From positions 1 to 60,155 of the forward strand of contig JAAMXY010000060.1 in NCBI GenBank assembly GCA_019677205.1: DNA of 60,155 bases, in the 5' to 3' direction. Origin of the DNA: Pinguiococcus pyrenoidosus (taxonomy: Eukaryota; Sar; Pinguiophyceae; Pinguiochrysidales; Pinguiochrysidaceae). The translations under genes were made by a program, and so were the position numbers. The notes under the pieces were generated by a model that saw only the letters and a list, made by a program, of their open reading frames with translations, was not told the origin of the DNA and ran no database searches. The number at the start of each line of letters is the position of its first letter. Position 1 is the first letter of the stretch. Of this stretch, positions 21,101-32,280 are shown one piece after another.

Positions 21101-21739
21101 AGCGCGCGTGGACGTCCATGGTCAGCGTGTACAGCTGCTTGAGCGACTTCACCGTGCGGAGCAGCAGCACCACGACGCCGCCGCCCTCCACCGTCTCGAT
21201 GGTCCGGGCCAGCAGGTTGGGCGTGAGGGCCTCGAAGTCCTGCAGCACGCACATGCCGAAGGTGCGGCCCAGAATCTTCGGCGTATCTCGGTAGTAGCAC
21301 CAGCGAATGTCGGCGCCCGCGATGAACAGCTCGAACGGATCGTCCTTGGCCGGGTCATGCAGACCTCTCCTCACCAGCTTCTTGATCTGCCTCATTCGCT
21401 TCTTCCTATGAGTGCTGAACCCCAGCTCCTGCGGTGCAGACCACGTCAGGAGAGCAGGCGTTCTCCCGGCGTTGCGGACGGAGTCTCACTTTCTTATAGC
21501 ACCAGAGCACATTTGGGCGCGCTTTGACGCGCAACTTGCTCAGCATCGCATGGAGATTGGGCACCTTGGCATTTGGGAGTGGTGAGCAGAAGTCACATCG
21601 CCAAGGCATGCGCCGCAGCCGGAGAACGTACCTGGTCTTTGCCGTGATCGCCAACGAGGACGAAGAGAGATCGGTGGTTCCGAGCGACGCCCCTTTCCAG
21701 AAGCGCTCGGACCCGCGCGTCCACTTTCTTGCGAACCAT
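18165..21739 (-). CDS. NAT10: RNA cytidine acetyltransferase (NAT10/Kre33)
   Basis: Makes N4-acetylcytidine in 18S rRNA and in tRNA, and is needed for small-subunit assembly in the nucleolus. Exons in transcript order: 21739-21632, 21564-21490, 21428-21090 and 21002-18165; 1119 residues (human NAT10 is 1025). The N terminus MVRKKVDARVRALLERGVA followed by LFVLVGDHGKDQ is diagnostic, as are PNVLWCYKK and CYYRDTPKILGRTFGMCVLQ. The helicase-like ATPase domain has a Walker A-like RGRGKSAALG (about 286-296) and LLAIDEAAAIPLP. The GNAT domain has VVRLAVHPDVQGKGYGSRA, the acetyl-CoA loop. An acidic insertion (DDDDEVGGGAKEGDDDYSDG) interrupts the region after the GNAT core, and the C terminus is a basic nucleolar-type tail (KRKKNKRRKQKRD). 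Its function fits RRP12 and RBM34 in the same window. Confidence 0.97.
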
Positions 21740-22177
21740 CTCGAGGCACAGGCAAAGGAAGGGACGGTGCAGATGTGCGCAAGGGGTCTGGCGTGGCGGA
21801 TCCGCGCCGGAGTTAAGGACAGAAGGCGGAATCTGGACAGAGACGGAATCAGCGAGTGGTGCGCGACGGACGCTTCGATGGGTTCTGGCAAGGACTGCTT
21901 CGACACGCCGGCTCGCGACAGAGGATGTGGATTGGACAGAGGTGGGTGGCTTGGGACGCCCGCAGGCGGAGAGATCGAGGAAGTCGCTTCACTTTGTTTT
22001 TTCCCTTGGCCTCCTTCATCTCGTCCTCACTACGGACCTCTAACTTGATAAGTTTCTCTTTTGCCGTAGCGAGTCGCCGACGGGAAGGAAGATCTGTATC
22101 CAACACTGTTCTCACCGGTGGACATCATCGCACGGTGACTGTGCATCTGCCGTGCCACGAGATAAGCCAGAAGAGAG
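21740..22177. other. Intergenic spacer, no gene seen
   Basis: Lies between the NAT10 start and the V-ATPase c stop, so it must hold the NAT10 promoter and the V-ATPase c 3' end. No conserved coding sequence or clear promoter motif was recognised. Confidence 0.5.
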
Positions 22178-23393
22178 CTACTCGCAGCTGAAGCTTTGCT
22201 GCGACAGGATGATCGCCACGATGAGCCCGTACAGACCTATGCGGCAACGGCGTCAGCAGTCCAGTCCAATCCAACGCAACAGCGAGCTTCACCGCTTCGT
22301 GAGGCAATAGGGCACGTACCAAGAGCCTCCGCGAAAATGAGAATGAGGATCATACCCACGAAAAGCTTGTCCTGCTGTCCCACCGCGCGCACGCCGGCAT
22401 CGCCAACAATACCGATGGCCATCCCAGCAGCCAGGCCGCTGCGGAGTCGGAACGAGGAGCGAAGACTTAGTCCTCTGCAAGGACGCTCTCGCTATTCTCT
22501 ATCAGGAGGCATTCTCTTGGCCTTCGAAGGCCGTACCTGAGACCACAGCAAAGGCCCGCCGCGAGGTGAGCGAAGCCCGTGTAGGACGAGTAGGTAGTCT
22601 TGCCGCTGCCCTCGGTGGGCGTCTCGACTGTGCAAAATGGAGGCGAACGACTCGTCAGACCGGGTCTAGCAGTATGTAAAGGAGGCATGACAGAGGGACT
22701 GGGAAGCATTCAACTTACGCCCTTGGTTCAAGATCACCGCAACGATGAGGCCGTAGATGCCAAGCACACCAGCCATGACGACCGGGATGAGGTTCCGCAT
22801 GATCTTCTCCGGGTTGGTCACGCCCATGGAAGCGATGCCCACGCCAGACTTGGCAGTTCCATAAGCGGCGCCGATATCTACAAAGTGCGTTGACGAGGCG
22901 GGCCAAGTCAGCTCTGGTGCCACAGCACAGCTTTGCGCCGACTTCCTTGGATCTTTCCCTCCGCACTTTGCTCTTCTCCCAGTTCTTTTCCCCTCAAACC
23001 TTCCGACCGCCAACTCCGCGTGCCCGGACCTCATCCCACTCTGCAAGGTCCACCATCTTCGGAGTTTGCAGAGAGCGCGACGCTCCAAAGAGCCGAAAGG
23101 TCAGTTGCGTCCCCCACCCACTCATCCGCGGTGCAAACAGCTTTAAGCTTCTCTTGCCGTTCCGCGCGCCGCGTCTCTCACGCTCTGACGCTCCGCACTC
23201 ATTCAGCACGTCAAACCAGAAGCACGAACATCCAAGACGGAGCGCGCGGCGTCGGGGTACTGGGCCTCTTCCGCCACTCGCGATTTGCGTTCGACTCACT
23301 TGCGAAGACCAGAGCAGAGGCAACGCCCATGAAGCCGAAGAAAGGGGCCGACAGCGGGCAGTTCTCGGTCGTGGAGTCCGTAGTGTCCGACAT
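22178..23393 (-). CDS. V-type proton ATPase 16-kDa proteolipid subunit c
   Basis: Ring-forming membrane subunit of the vacuolar H+-ATPase. Exons in transcript order: 23393-23300, 22877-22719, 22627-22537, 22438-22320 and 22236-22178; 173 residues. Four transmembrane helices: [19 protein letters not shown], then [19 protein letters not shown] and [27 protein letters not shown], then the [31 protein letters not shown] helix, then [27 protein letters not shown]. The proton-carrying glutamate is Glu152 in LIFAEALG. The two halves are the usual internal duplication. A short polar insert ([17 protein letters not shown]) lies in the lumenal loop between helices 2 and 3. The first intron is long (422 nt). 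Two CCAATCA boxes lie upstream, at about 23513 and 23630. Confidence 0.97.
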
Positions 23394-23853
23394 GCTGACG
23401 ACTGGAGGAGTTATACCACTGCTGCGCGCGACGTGAGGCCCAAATACGCCAATCTTCAAAGGCGCCACTCCAAACCAGGGATAGGAAGGCGCGCGGCGCG
23501 CCGCGGAGCGGGCCAATCACAGTGTATCGTGGACTTCTTTCGCATCAATTTCCTATCCAAAATAAAATATTCAAACTTGTCGAATGTCGGCGCGTGGAAT
23601 GGGGAGAGCAAGCAGCTTTGCCCACGCGCCCAATCACGGTGCGCGATGCAATCAGTTTTCCCTAGTTCCTCATAACATGACCGCACAACGGCGTTCGAGA
23701 GATTCTCTGCGCAATTCGGCAGTCATCCAAACCCCTCCATCCTCTCCAGGATTTCACTGACTTCTGTACTTCATCGGCTGACGCCTCCACGCCGCCTTTT
23801 CCGTGGTCTGTCCCAGCCTCTCAGCGCCGCCAGCGCCACAGGCCTGCGACACC
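23394..23853. other. Divergent promoter region of V-ATPase c and PPCS
   Basis: A 460-base head-to-head intergenic region. It contains two CCAATCA boxes, a GC-rich palindromic string around 23489-23507 (GGCGCGCGGCGCGCC), an AT-rich patch near 23545-23580, and CATCGGCTGACG at 23772-23783, a variant of the ATCAGCTGACCC motif. No coding sequence recognised. Confidence 0.5.
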
Positions 23854-24986
23854 ATGGCCACCAGCGCCGCGGAGCAGTACCTGGTGAGGCATACTATTGG
23901 TTTACAAGGCGCTTGGCGGCCTCTGACGTGATGTCTCCACGCCCGCAGGTGTCCCTCCTCGCTGAAGGCTCTGTCGCTGAAGAATCTTCTACGAGGCGAG
24001 AGGCCCTCCGGCAGTTCCTGGAGAGCTTGCAAGGCTCCTCCGAGCGCCGCGTGGTGCTCGTGACCTCTGGTGGCACCACGGTGCCCTTGGAGCGCAACAC
24101 CGTGCGCTTCCTGGACAACTTCAGCACGGGAGCCCGGGGAGCGGCGTCAGCGGAGCGGTTTCTGGCCCTGGGCTACGCCTGCGTCTTCCTGCATCGGCGG
24201 GGGTCCAACACGCCCTTCGGTCGCCACCTGCGCAGAGCGGTGTCGGAGCATGTGGACACGGATTTTCTGCGCTGTCTGACGACGGAGCTGCAGATTCCGG
24301 CGGGAGGCCCGGCGGAAGCGGTGGAAAGGCTCAAGAAGGCCAAGGCAGAGCTGGAGGAGGTGGACCGCGAGGGCCGCCTTCTGATGCTCGAGTTTGTGTC
24401 GCTGGATGAGTACTTGGTAGCGCTCAAAGACTGCTGCACTGCGCTCGCTGGCCTGGGCAGTCGGGCGATGCTGTACCTCGCGGCCGCCGTGTCGGACTTC
24501 CACATCCCGTGGGATGAGATGGCGGTGCACAAGATGCAGTCTGCCGACGGCCCGCCCGAGCTGAACCTGAAGAATGTGCCCAAGCTGCTGCCCCTGGTGC
24601 GGCAGTCGTGGGCCCCCGAGGCGTTCTGCGTGTCGTTCAAGCTGGAGACGGACCGCAGCATCTTGGTCCGCAAAGCGCGCGGGGCCATTGAGAAGTACGG
24701 CGTCCATCTCGTGATCGCGAACATCCTCCACGAGCGATACAAGAGTTGCCTGCTGGTGGAGGCCGAGGAAGAAGCCGAGGTGACCAAAAATGCCGCCGAC
24801 GAAATTGAGGTACCGCTCTGCGAAGCGGTTGCCGCGAAGCATGCCACGTTCGCGGAACCCCCTTCGAGCGCAAGGGATCCGATGCCGAGCCGACTAGCGG
24901 ATCGGAAACGGAGAATAGACGAGGATGCAGCACCTTTGCCGAAGAAAAGCAAAGCAGACGAAGGACCTGGAGCTGCAGATACCTGA
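23854..24986 (+). CDS. PPCS: Phosphopantothenate-cysteine ligase
   Basis: Second step of coenzyme A synthesis: joins cysteine to 4'-phosphopantothenate (eukaryotic enzymes use ATP). Exons 23854-23883 and 23949-24986; 355 residues. Nucleotide-binding motif [23 protein letters not shown] followed by [19 protein letters not shown], matching eukaryotic PPCS almost position by position. The substrate region [19 protein letters not shown] and the late motif [17 protein letters not shown] are present, as is [13 protein letters not shown]. The last 50 residues form a charged tail with two basic clusters (DRKRR, PKKSK) that may be a nuclear signal, which is unusual for this enzyme. The tiny first exon uses a GTGAGG donor; without it, an in-frame ATG at 23913 would give an alternative start. 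Confidence 0.93.
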
Positions 24987-25023
24987 GCGACAGGACGGAG
25001 CATTGCTGCTTGGGAAGAGAGTA

Positions 25024-25196
25024 GTGCTTGTGCTTGTGGTTGTGGTTGTGGTTGTGGTTGTGGTTGTGGTTGTGGTTGTGGTTGTGGTTGTGGTTGTGGT
25101 TGTGGTTGTGGTTGTGGTTGTGGTTGTGGTTGTGGTTGTGGTTGTGGTTGTGGTTGTGGTTGTGTTTGTGTTTGTGGTTGTGGTTGTGGTTGTGGT
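25024..25196 (+). repeat. (TGTGGT)n hexanucleotide minisatellite
   Basis: About 28 nearly perfect head-to-tail copies of TGTGGT fill 173 bases between the convergent 3' ends of PPCS and the dehydrogenase. Three units differ (TGTGCT at the left edge, TGTGTT twice near the right). All six frames are open, so the apparent poly-Val or His-Asn proteins are artefacts. Confidence 0.97.
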
Positions 25197-25304
25197 CCAA
25201 GCGCGCCTTGTGCGTTGAAGTGTTTTTCCAAGCGTTATGGTGCGATTTGGGGCGGCGGAGAGCCGAGTCGTACACCATCCTCAAAGGAGTACGCAAAAGC
25301 TATT

Positions 25305-26639
25305 CTACTCCCCAGCCTTAGGCGCTGGCTGAGCCTTAAAGTTAGTCTTCCCCGTGAGCCAGTTCTCCTTGAACCACTCGATGGTGTCCGCCCAGCCTTG
25401 CTCGAAAGGGATGATGGGCTTGTAGCCCATGTCCTGCTTGATGTTGCTAATGTCGAAGTATCGGTTGATGATCAGCATCTTCACCGTGAAGGGGTTCAGC
25501 TTGTACTTCACGCCCGTGATCTTCGTGAGAGCCACCGAGATGTACGCAACCATCATCAGCAGCCACACCGGCAAGTGCCACTTCGACGCCAGCGGCGTGT
25601 ATCCCATCGCCTTCACCGCCTCGTCCAGCACCGCCCAGAAGTCGTAGGAGTCGTCGTCGGTCGCGATGTAGAACTTTCCTAGCACGGGAGACCCCGGGTA
25701 CAGATACCGCTCGCCAAGAAGCAGCGCATGGCAGTAGTTGTCCACGTGCGTGAACGAGATGCGGTTGCCGCCCTTCCCAAAGATCCGGAGCTGCCCGTAT
25801 CCGGCGGTCTCCAGCAAGCTCGGCAGGAAAAGCGAGTCGCGCGGACCGTAAACTTGATGCGGGGCGATCGCCACCGTCATCAGCTTCTCGCCGTCGTTGG
25901 CAGCTCGCAACGCCCTCTCCCCAAACGCCTTGGTCTAGAAAGGTTGCAAAACGTTCTCGCTAAGCATCATGGCTGCCACCCCATCTCACATGCATCGTTT
26001 TCCCCCATTTTTCCATTTTTTCCGGTCTCTCATGACAACGCACCCTTGCATACTCCGCCGTAAACCCTCTCGGGGGAATGCGTTCGTCGGGAAACTGCAG
26101 CTGCTCCTCCTTGAGCCTGCCAAGCATGCCACAACCTGTAAGAACATCGGGCGCCAAGGCTCCTGACGCCGCCAGATGGCCTACCCGGAGATGTCCAGGT
26201 TCCACGGGTCGAAGCGCGTGCTGGGACTGCTGCTCATGACCACCTTGCGGACGCCCAGCTCCTTGCACGCCTCCAGCACGTTGAGAGTGCCTCGGTAGTT
26301 CACCGCCTCGTAGGCCTCTGTGTCGTAGAAGGGGCCCACCAGCGCCGCCACGTGGAACACGCAGTCCACGCCTTGCAAGGCCGCCCGCACGTCGTCCAGC
26401 TTGGTAATGTCGCCCACGGCATGGCGAAGCTGAGGCGAATCCGCAGCGGCGTCGGCCGCCGGAGGGGCGATGTCGAAGGACACGACGTGCGCTGCGCCAC
26501 GTTCCAGGCACATCTCCACCAGGCGGCGCCCCACGAAGCCGGCTCCGCCCGTCACGCAGCAGCGCAGGCCGGTCCAGGAGATCTGCGGCGGGGCGGACAT
26601 GCTGAGGGCGGCGAGCGAGGCGAACAAGGCAATGGCCAT
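25305..26639 (-). CDS. 3-beta-hydroxysteroid dehydrogenase/isomerase-like SDR
   Basis: Extended short-chain dehydrogenase of the 3-beta-HSD/NSDHL family, which act on sterols or related alcohols using NAD(P). Exons in transcript order: 26639-26185, 26116-26044 and 25934-25305; 385 residues. The cofactor loop TGGAGFVGRRLVE is at about 30-42. VFHVAALVGPFY, NYRGTLNVLEACKE and VMSSSPSTRF follow. The catalytic pair Tyr174/Lys178 (YARTK) is formed across the exon 2-3 junction, which supports the splicing. The second intron also contains in-frame stops when read through. IAPHQVYGPRD and FTHVDNYCHALLLGE are family motifs. A hydrophobic C-terminal segment (LPVWLLMMVAYISVAL) suggests membrane association, as in sterol C4-decarboxylases. 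Substrate cannot be told from sequence. Confidence 0.9.
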
Positions 26640-26885
26640 AAGCGGCTTAACTCGCGACCTCCCAGGAGCTCTTCCCTAGGCGTTCACTTTTAATCATACT
26701 TAATAACTTTCAAGCAGCATATCCCGTATATTCCGAATAGCTTATGTCGAATTTCTGAAACGTTCAGAGGAAAGATCTATTGGAGGTGCCGCCTTCGGTC
26801 TATTGACTCGTCGCGCAGGCAACGCAGCAGAAAAAGCAAGAGCTGCGTATCTGCCACAGCGGCGTTGGGCAACGCTTTTATGAAG

Positions 26886-29356
26886 CTACAGCTCTGCGGA
26901 TTGCTGCCTGGACAACGGTGTTTGGAGCTGCCCTCTCCAATGCGCCGACCGCGACGAGCGAAGAGCATCATCTTCTCCGACCCGTGGCTGATCCCAAGCC
27001 ACTGCTACCACGCTGACTTGTGGAAGAGCCTGTGCCAAAAGGAGCTTAGCCAGCGACGTACTCCTCTGAAGGATCTCTGCTTGCTCACCTTGCGATAGCT
27101 GGGCGTCTTGCTCCGCCTGTCGAAGGCCTCGGAGCAGCTCCTCCTGTCCGAATCGCTCCCCCTGTATTTGCTTGCGCAAGTTGGCGACGGTGTCCGCCCG
27201 GCCACGCATGTTCTCGTCGATCTCCCGAAGGCGATCGGCGGTGGTCGGATTGGTCTCCTCCCAGACGCGCTCCATGTACTGCTTCATCTTTTGCTGCGCC
27301 TCGGCCTCCATCCTCTCGAGCACGCTGTTCCCATCGGCCTCCCAAGCAATGGGCAGGCTGAGCTGCTCGAGAGCGGCCTCCAGCTTCCTGCTGTCCCCGG
27401 CAAAGGCGCCTCTTCCCACCAGCGCATGATACTCCGGGACGACATGCTCGTAGAGCTTGTCCTTCACGACCCAAGCGTAGCTCTTGCCTCCGTGCGCGTT
27501 CTCGTCCGCAGCCACGTCAGCTTCGTCCTCTGCACCCAGCCACGCTGACCCGTCCGCGTCATTTCGCTGCACAAATGAAACCTTGGCGACGTGCGATCCG
27601 CTAGGGAAGTGCGACACAATGTCAAGAGCCGCCTGCTGCGTTGATGGCGCCAGCGCATTTTGCGTCTTGCGTCGGGAGAAGGAGCCGTTAGCCCGAAGGC
27701 CTGAAAGATCGACTCATTGTTGTTGCGAACGTGTGCCAGGGCCATTGACTTACCGTGTAGTCTTCGCTGAAAGAGACGCGGCAAATTAGCATCGCCGCGG
27801 ACGTGTCGACGGGCTCACCAAGCTTCATGGCCTCTTCCGTCTCCGCTTGCGTCTTCGCGCTGCTGGCTTGCTCCCTGTCGGCCTGGAGCTCCCTCTCCAT
27901 CCCCGCCCGCTGCTCCCGGTGCTGCTCAAAGAGCGAGAGGGCAAGCTCTGGGTCGGAGTGCAGCATGATGACTCCGGGGTTTCGCTGCTGCCCATACGTG
28001 AAGGACGAGCTCGTCGCGCCCGCGAGGCCCTGCTGAAGAATCCTTCCGCTTGTTTGCAGGTCGCAGACAAGGTACACCAGATCGTGGGGAGGAGACGGCG
28101 GCGCCGCCTGGATCTTCGGGTCAGGGTCGCACTTGTGGACCCGGTAGCACCTCATGATGGCCGACCGAGAAGACATGGCTCCCTCGTGGGACTTCGACTC
28201 GAAGACCGGCCGGGAGCGCTCGCCGGCAATCACCGACAGCTGGAAGCGGCGGCTCAAGTGCTGGAACTCGGCACTGTGCTCCCCCAGGAGCTGGGATACA
28301 ACTCGTGCGCCTTGATTGTCCGGCCGCTGCAGATTTGCCATGAGCGACGAGTGCGCTTTCTCCGCCATCGCGCGCAGCTCCGCAATCTGGAACAGCTTCT
28401 CCTCCTCTGCCGCGGCCCTCGCGTCGTTCTCGATGCGCTTGTCGATCTCCTTGTTGTACGTCTGAGACGCAGCTCGTCAGGACCGCCAAGGATTGTTGAG
28501 GGAGAAAGATGGGTCGCCTTCCTACCTTCTGCAAGCCCAGGAGCTCTTTCTCGAGGTGCTTCAGGTTCTCTTCCCGGATTCTTGCCTGCCGCTCGTGCTC
28601 CGCGACCACGGCGGATCGACCCTCGAGCACGAGCTGCTGTAGCTTCTCAAAGGTTTGCACCATCTCGAGCTGGAAGGTCTCCGCGTGGTTCGCGCTGCGA
28701 TGCCTCCGCTCGTCGATCTCGGTGAACTCCCGTTCGAAGTCCTTCTGGACCTGCTCCACCCGGTTGTTGAACTCGAGCACCTGCTTCGTAAACTCGGCCC
28801 GCGCTGCCTCTCGGTCATTCTGAGTGATCTCAATGCCATCAAGCCGCTGGACCTGGCGCAGCGGATCTCAGGCGTGCACGGCAAAGTGCGGGCGNNNNNN
28901 NNNNNNNNNNNNNNNNNNNNNNNGTACCTGCGGTAGGTAGCAGAGCGTGAAGGTTCGGTATCCTTCAGCTCGGACCACGGGATTCTTGCCAAAGTGGCAG
29001 TCGTCGAAGCTCACGATGCGTAGCCTGGCGTTTGCGCTGAGCTTCTCGACGTCCGAGTAGTCCGCAATCTGATTGCCGGCGATGTTGAGATGCTCCAGTC
29101 GCGCAGCGCTTTGCAGATGAAGACCCACGGCGGTGATTCTGTTCTCCGCAATCCAGAGCTCGCGAAGGTTGGAGCAGTTCTCCAAGCCTTCCAAGCTGCT
29201 GATCTGATTTGAGCAGAGCCACAGCACTTCCAGGCGCGGCAGAAGGCTCAGGTGCTCGATCTTCCCGATCCGATTGTTTTGCAAGTAGAGTCGCTTAAGC
29301 TGCGGTAGCGGTAAGGGCTCCATGCGAGACAGCATCTGCAGGTGTCGTTTGTCCAT
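26886..29356 (-). CDS. LRRC9-like leucine-rich repeat coiled-coil protein
   Basis: Exons in transcript order: 29356-28928, 28852-28526, 28461-27754 and 27665 to about 26886; roughly 747 residues if the last exon is read to its stop. The N terminus has leucine-rich repeats (LKRLYLQNNRIGKIEHLSLL, LEVLWLCSNQISSLEGLENC, LRELWIAENRITAVG) and an LRR cap (YLPQVQRLDGIEI). A long coiled coil follows, then LVYLVCDLQTSGRI and the motif YAWVVKDKLYEHVVPEYHAL, matching the FVFDHDLVLPEYVVEFEY segment of LRRC9. LRRC9 is associated with cilia/flagella, so this suggests a flagellated cell. The assembly gap lies inside intron 1. A GTGAGC donor within the last exon suggests the true C terminus may be spliced differently. 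Human LRRC9 is about twice as long. Confidence 0.7.
28895..28923. other. Assembly gap (29 N)
   Basis: A run of N directly after a GTAC donor and before a CAG acceptor, so it falls in intron 1 of the LRRC9-like gene and does not remove coding sequence if the model is right. The true gap length is unknown. Confidence 0.95.
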
Positions 29357-29546
29357 CAGCGTTTGTCCTCATTTCTTCACTGCATATCGCTCCCATGCTC
29401 TACGCATTCTCCAGTCGTTTCCCCACCTGATCGATAAGCGTGAGACATGTCAACGTGTGTCCCACCGGCAGAAGGTTCCCAAACTGCACAAGGCCGGTGT
29501 CGATACAGCTTAGCGATCTGTGGGCCAAAAAGATATGAGGAAGAGC

Positions 29547-29587
<41 letters not shown>

Positions 29588-30149
29588 GTCAACTCGACTT
29601 TCAACTGTAGCATTAGATGGTTCTGGTCTTCCACTGACTGTCACATGACCGGAGGCACTAGAAAGATGGATCTTAGAATGTTTTACCGAAGCGCAGGCGT
29701 CAAGTGGAGGTTGGCTAGTGACGTGCATCGCGTGAAGATTAGCTCCAAGGCCTCCAGATGCGACGAATCGCTCTCCCCACAGGCGTTCCGAATCACTTCC
29801 GCGCTCAAAGGCGTGTCGTCCACAAGCGCACTCATGGAAAGTGTCGGCAAGTCGGAGAACCGCGCGCACGACGCTTCTCCGAAACACCGGATCAGTATCC
29901 ACAAGAAAGCGCGGGAAACAGAGCAGTTCAAATCCGTCCAAAACTTGGAAATGGATCCTTGTCCAATGGAGTCACTCTGAATCAATTTTGATTCAATAAT
30001 ATGACAACTTTACCAATCATGACTACAAACACTCTGAAGACTCGTAATGAGGCTTTAAAATACAAGAATTGGCAGCTTCGCGAAGGCGTGAGATGAAAAG
30101 GCTCTCTCTCCGCAGTTCAGAATTGCGCTTCACGCGCGTTTCATCCGCC
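29357..30149. other. Intergenic spacer with GA microsatellite
   Basis: Divergent region between the LRRC9-like and C1-VPS9 genes. It includes a GA-rich tract at 29546-29586 and an AT-rich patch near 29985-30020. GCGCGGGAAA (about 29908) resembles the E2F-like motif but is about 240 bases from the nearest start. No coding sequence recognised. Confidence 0.55.
29546..29586 (+). repeat. GA microsatellite
   Basis: About 40 bases of nearly uninterrupted GA with two AAG interruptions. Confidence 0.9.
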
Positions 30150-32012
30150 ATGAGCGGCTCCAAAGAGCTGCTGCGGATTCTTGACTCGGGCCAGGTAACG
30201 GCCTGACCAAGTTTGGGCGCGAAAGAGTTTCTCGTTGACGCGCAGTTCCGCCGCAGATCCGAAGCTGGCGCAGTCACAAACACGCTTTTCGGCCGCTGCC
30301 CTTCTCTTTAGCCAGCGTGTGCGGCGTGTGCTCGCGCAGCACCTTCGGCAACTTCTACACAGCTGTACGGTGCGTCAGCTGCGGCTTCGTGGCGCACCGA
30401 AGCTGCGCGGCGCCCGAAACGCCCATGGAGCCTTGTCCGAGCGCGCCGGACTTGGACGGAAGCGACGCCTCGCAGGCGCCGGAAGAGCTCGAGGACGAAG
30501 ACAGCGATGACCTGGGAGTCCTGGCCATAGCAGGTGGCGTGGGAGTGGGCCTCGCGAGCGCGATCTTCGGTGGCGCGGTGGCGGGACCAGCGGGCGCTCT
30601 CATGGGCATCAACCTCGGCCGGTACGCCGGCGTTGGATTGGCAGCTGCGAAGGTAGTCCGCTTTTGGGGGGCCTGGTGCGAAGCTTCCTCAGACCTCTCA
30701 TGCTCCTCTGGGGTGCGACTAGGTGAGTATGGGCGCCGGAGGAGCGGTGGTGGGCTATCGCAATGCGCGGAAAGTGGCGGAGACGCATAAGCGCTGGACG
30801 CTGGAGCTGGAGGCGAAGAGGCAGTGGGACAGCATCACTGGAGTTCGGGCTGGTCTGATTGCCCTGGGGAAGCTGCAGGACGTGGAGATCCCCACGATCT
30901 GGAGGGAGACGGCGAAGAAGCTGGTCCATCCGGAGGAACCGGAGAAGGGCGCGAAGCCCAGCTTGATCGACACGAAGAGATACAGCAGCGACTCGGACTG
31001 GCTCGTCCTCGACTTCAACGAGTGCACGCGCGAGGAGGAGGTCCAGCTACTCATTCTCCGCGCCTTCCAAGAGAAGGGCTCCCTTCTCTGCAGCCTCCAC
31101 GGCGCCTTGCTTGAGCTCTTCCGGGAGAGGCATCCGACCTGTGCCGCTCTGAACGATAGGTTTCTCAAGCAGCAGGACGTGCGCGAGGGCGATGTCCAGA
31201 TTCAGCCTTCGGCGTTCTCGGCTGCGCTCGACGCCTATGGCTTCACGCACGAAGTCCTGGCGGTCGTGCTGCTGAAGATTCCGGGACTGCGCAACTGCGT
31301 CGAGACGGTGGTGGCGGCCATCAACGGGGTGGACCGGTATATTTTCGCCGACATTTACGGCGCCGTTTTTGAGGAGCTCAGCAGACACGCGAGAGCAGAT
31401 GATGAAGTCCTTGCTGAGCGCATCGCGACCTTGAAGGAAGTGCGGATGCGAATTCTCAGCGGGCGACGAGAGCAGGAGCGGAGATATGCGGAAGCCGTCC
31501 TTGTAGACACAGAAGAGAGCTCCGCGGAGAACGTGGACGACGATTTTGATTTTGAGCACATGCTCCCGGATAGCGACATGCAGGATTGGTACCACACGGG
31601 CTATAGTCTGGACGCCAAGCGCTTCCTCAGCACGCGAGCCATCAAGCTCCTAAAGAAGATGCAGGTGGCCTCAACGGCGCTCGACAAGCTGCGCACCGTG
31701 GTGGCGGCCTTGGAGGCGATGAGCAGCATGGAGATCCAGGTGCAGGCGGCGAGACAGGGAGGAAAGCCAGGGGATGCGGTGACCCTGAGACCAGTGGGCA
31801 CCGACGAGCTGCTGCCAAGCCTTTGCGCCCATCTCGTCCAGGCCGGAGTGAATGATTTGCACGCGCAGCTGTCATTCATCCGCGCGTTCTGTCGAGATGA
31901 TTACCGAACGCTTGGAACGGAGGGATACGCCCTCAGTAGCCTGGAGGCAGCCCTCCAGATCATTATGCTAGACGCCCATTACGACGAGCCAGGCGCTCTG
32001 CCAACGGGCTAG
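30150..32012 (+). CDS. C1-VPS9 Rab5-type guanine nucleotide exchange factor
   Basis: Exons 30150-30194, 30257-30652 and 30723-32012, all phase 0; 576 residues. An N-terminal C1 zinc finger follows H-x12-C-x2-C-x13-C-x2-C-x4-H-x2-C, starting at His24 (HAFRPLPFSLASVCGVC), with the last zinc ligands less certain. The finger is complete only when exon 2 starts at 30257. An acidic linker leads to a glycine-rich hydrophobic segment (VLAIAGGVGVGLASAIFGGA and PAGALMGINL) that may be a membrane-inserting glycine zipper. The C terminus has a VPS9 domain, including DELLPSLCAHLVQAGVNDLH and GTEGYALSSLEAALQII, the Rab5/Vps21 exchange module. This combination would bring a diacylglycerol or lipid-binding C1 finger and a Rab GEF together on endosomal membranes. 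An E2F-like GGGCGCGAAAG lies inside intron 1 (about 30213), and CACGCGCGTTTC just before the start. Confidence 0.85.
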
Positions 32013-32280
32013 CGAGGCTGGGAATGTCGATATAAGGATGATTCGTCTAGTCAGAGGGTTCAAGCCCCCCTCCGGAGTCTGTCGTGGCACGACGCGGCAG
32101 ACGCGAGAACATTGTGGTTTTCTGTATGCGGTGATTTTCTCACTCTTTCACATGCACTATCTGACTCTCTCAGCGCACAACTCTTACCAGATAAGCACAC
32201 GAACTGCTGCTGAAGCAGTCTTTCAAGAACCCAAAAACGTGCGGGAGCGGGCAGTCCGAGGAAGCCACTCGATCGAGTCA

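Noticed and set aside
25024-25296. Poly-Val, Leu-Trp, Asn-His and Gln-Pro open frames across the TGTGGT array
   Set aside because: A six-base repeat without stop codons is open in every frame. No flanking protein continues into it.
32030-32085. tRNA-like T-arm string GGTTCAAGCCCCCC
   Set aside because: I could not fold a D-arm, anticodon arm and acceptor stem around it; the spacing is wrong.
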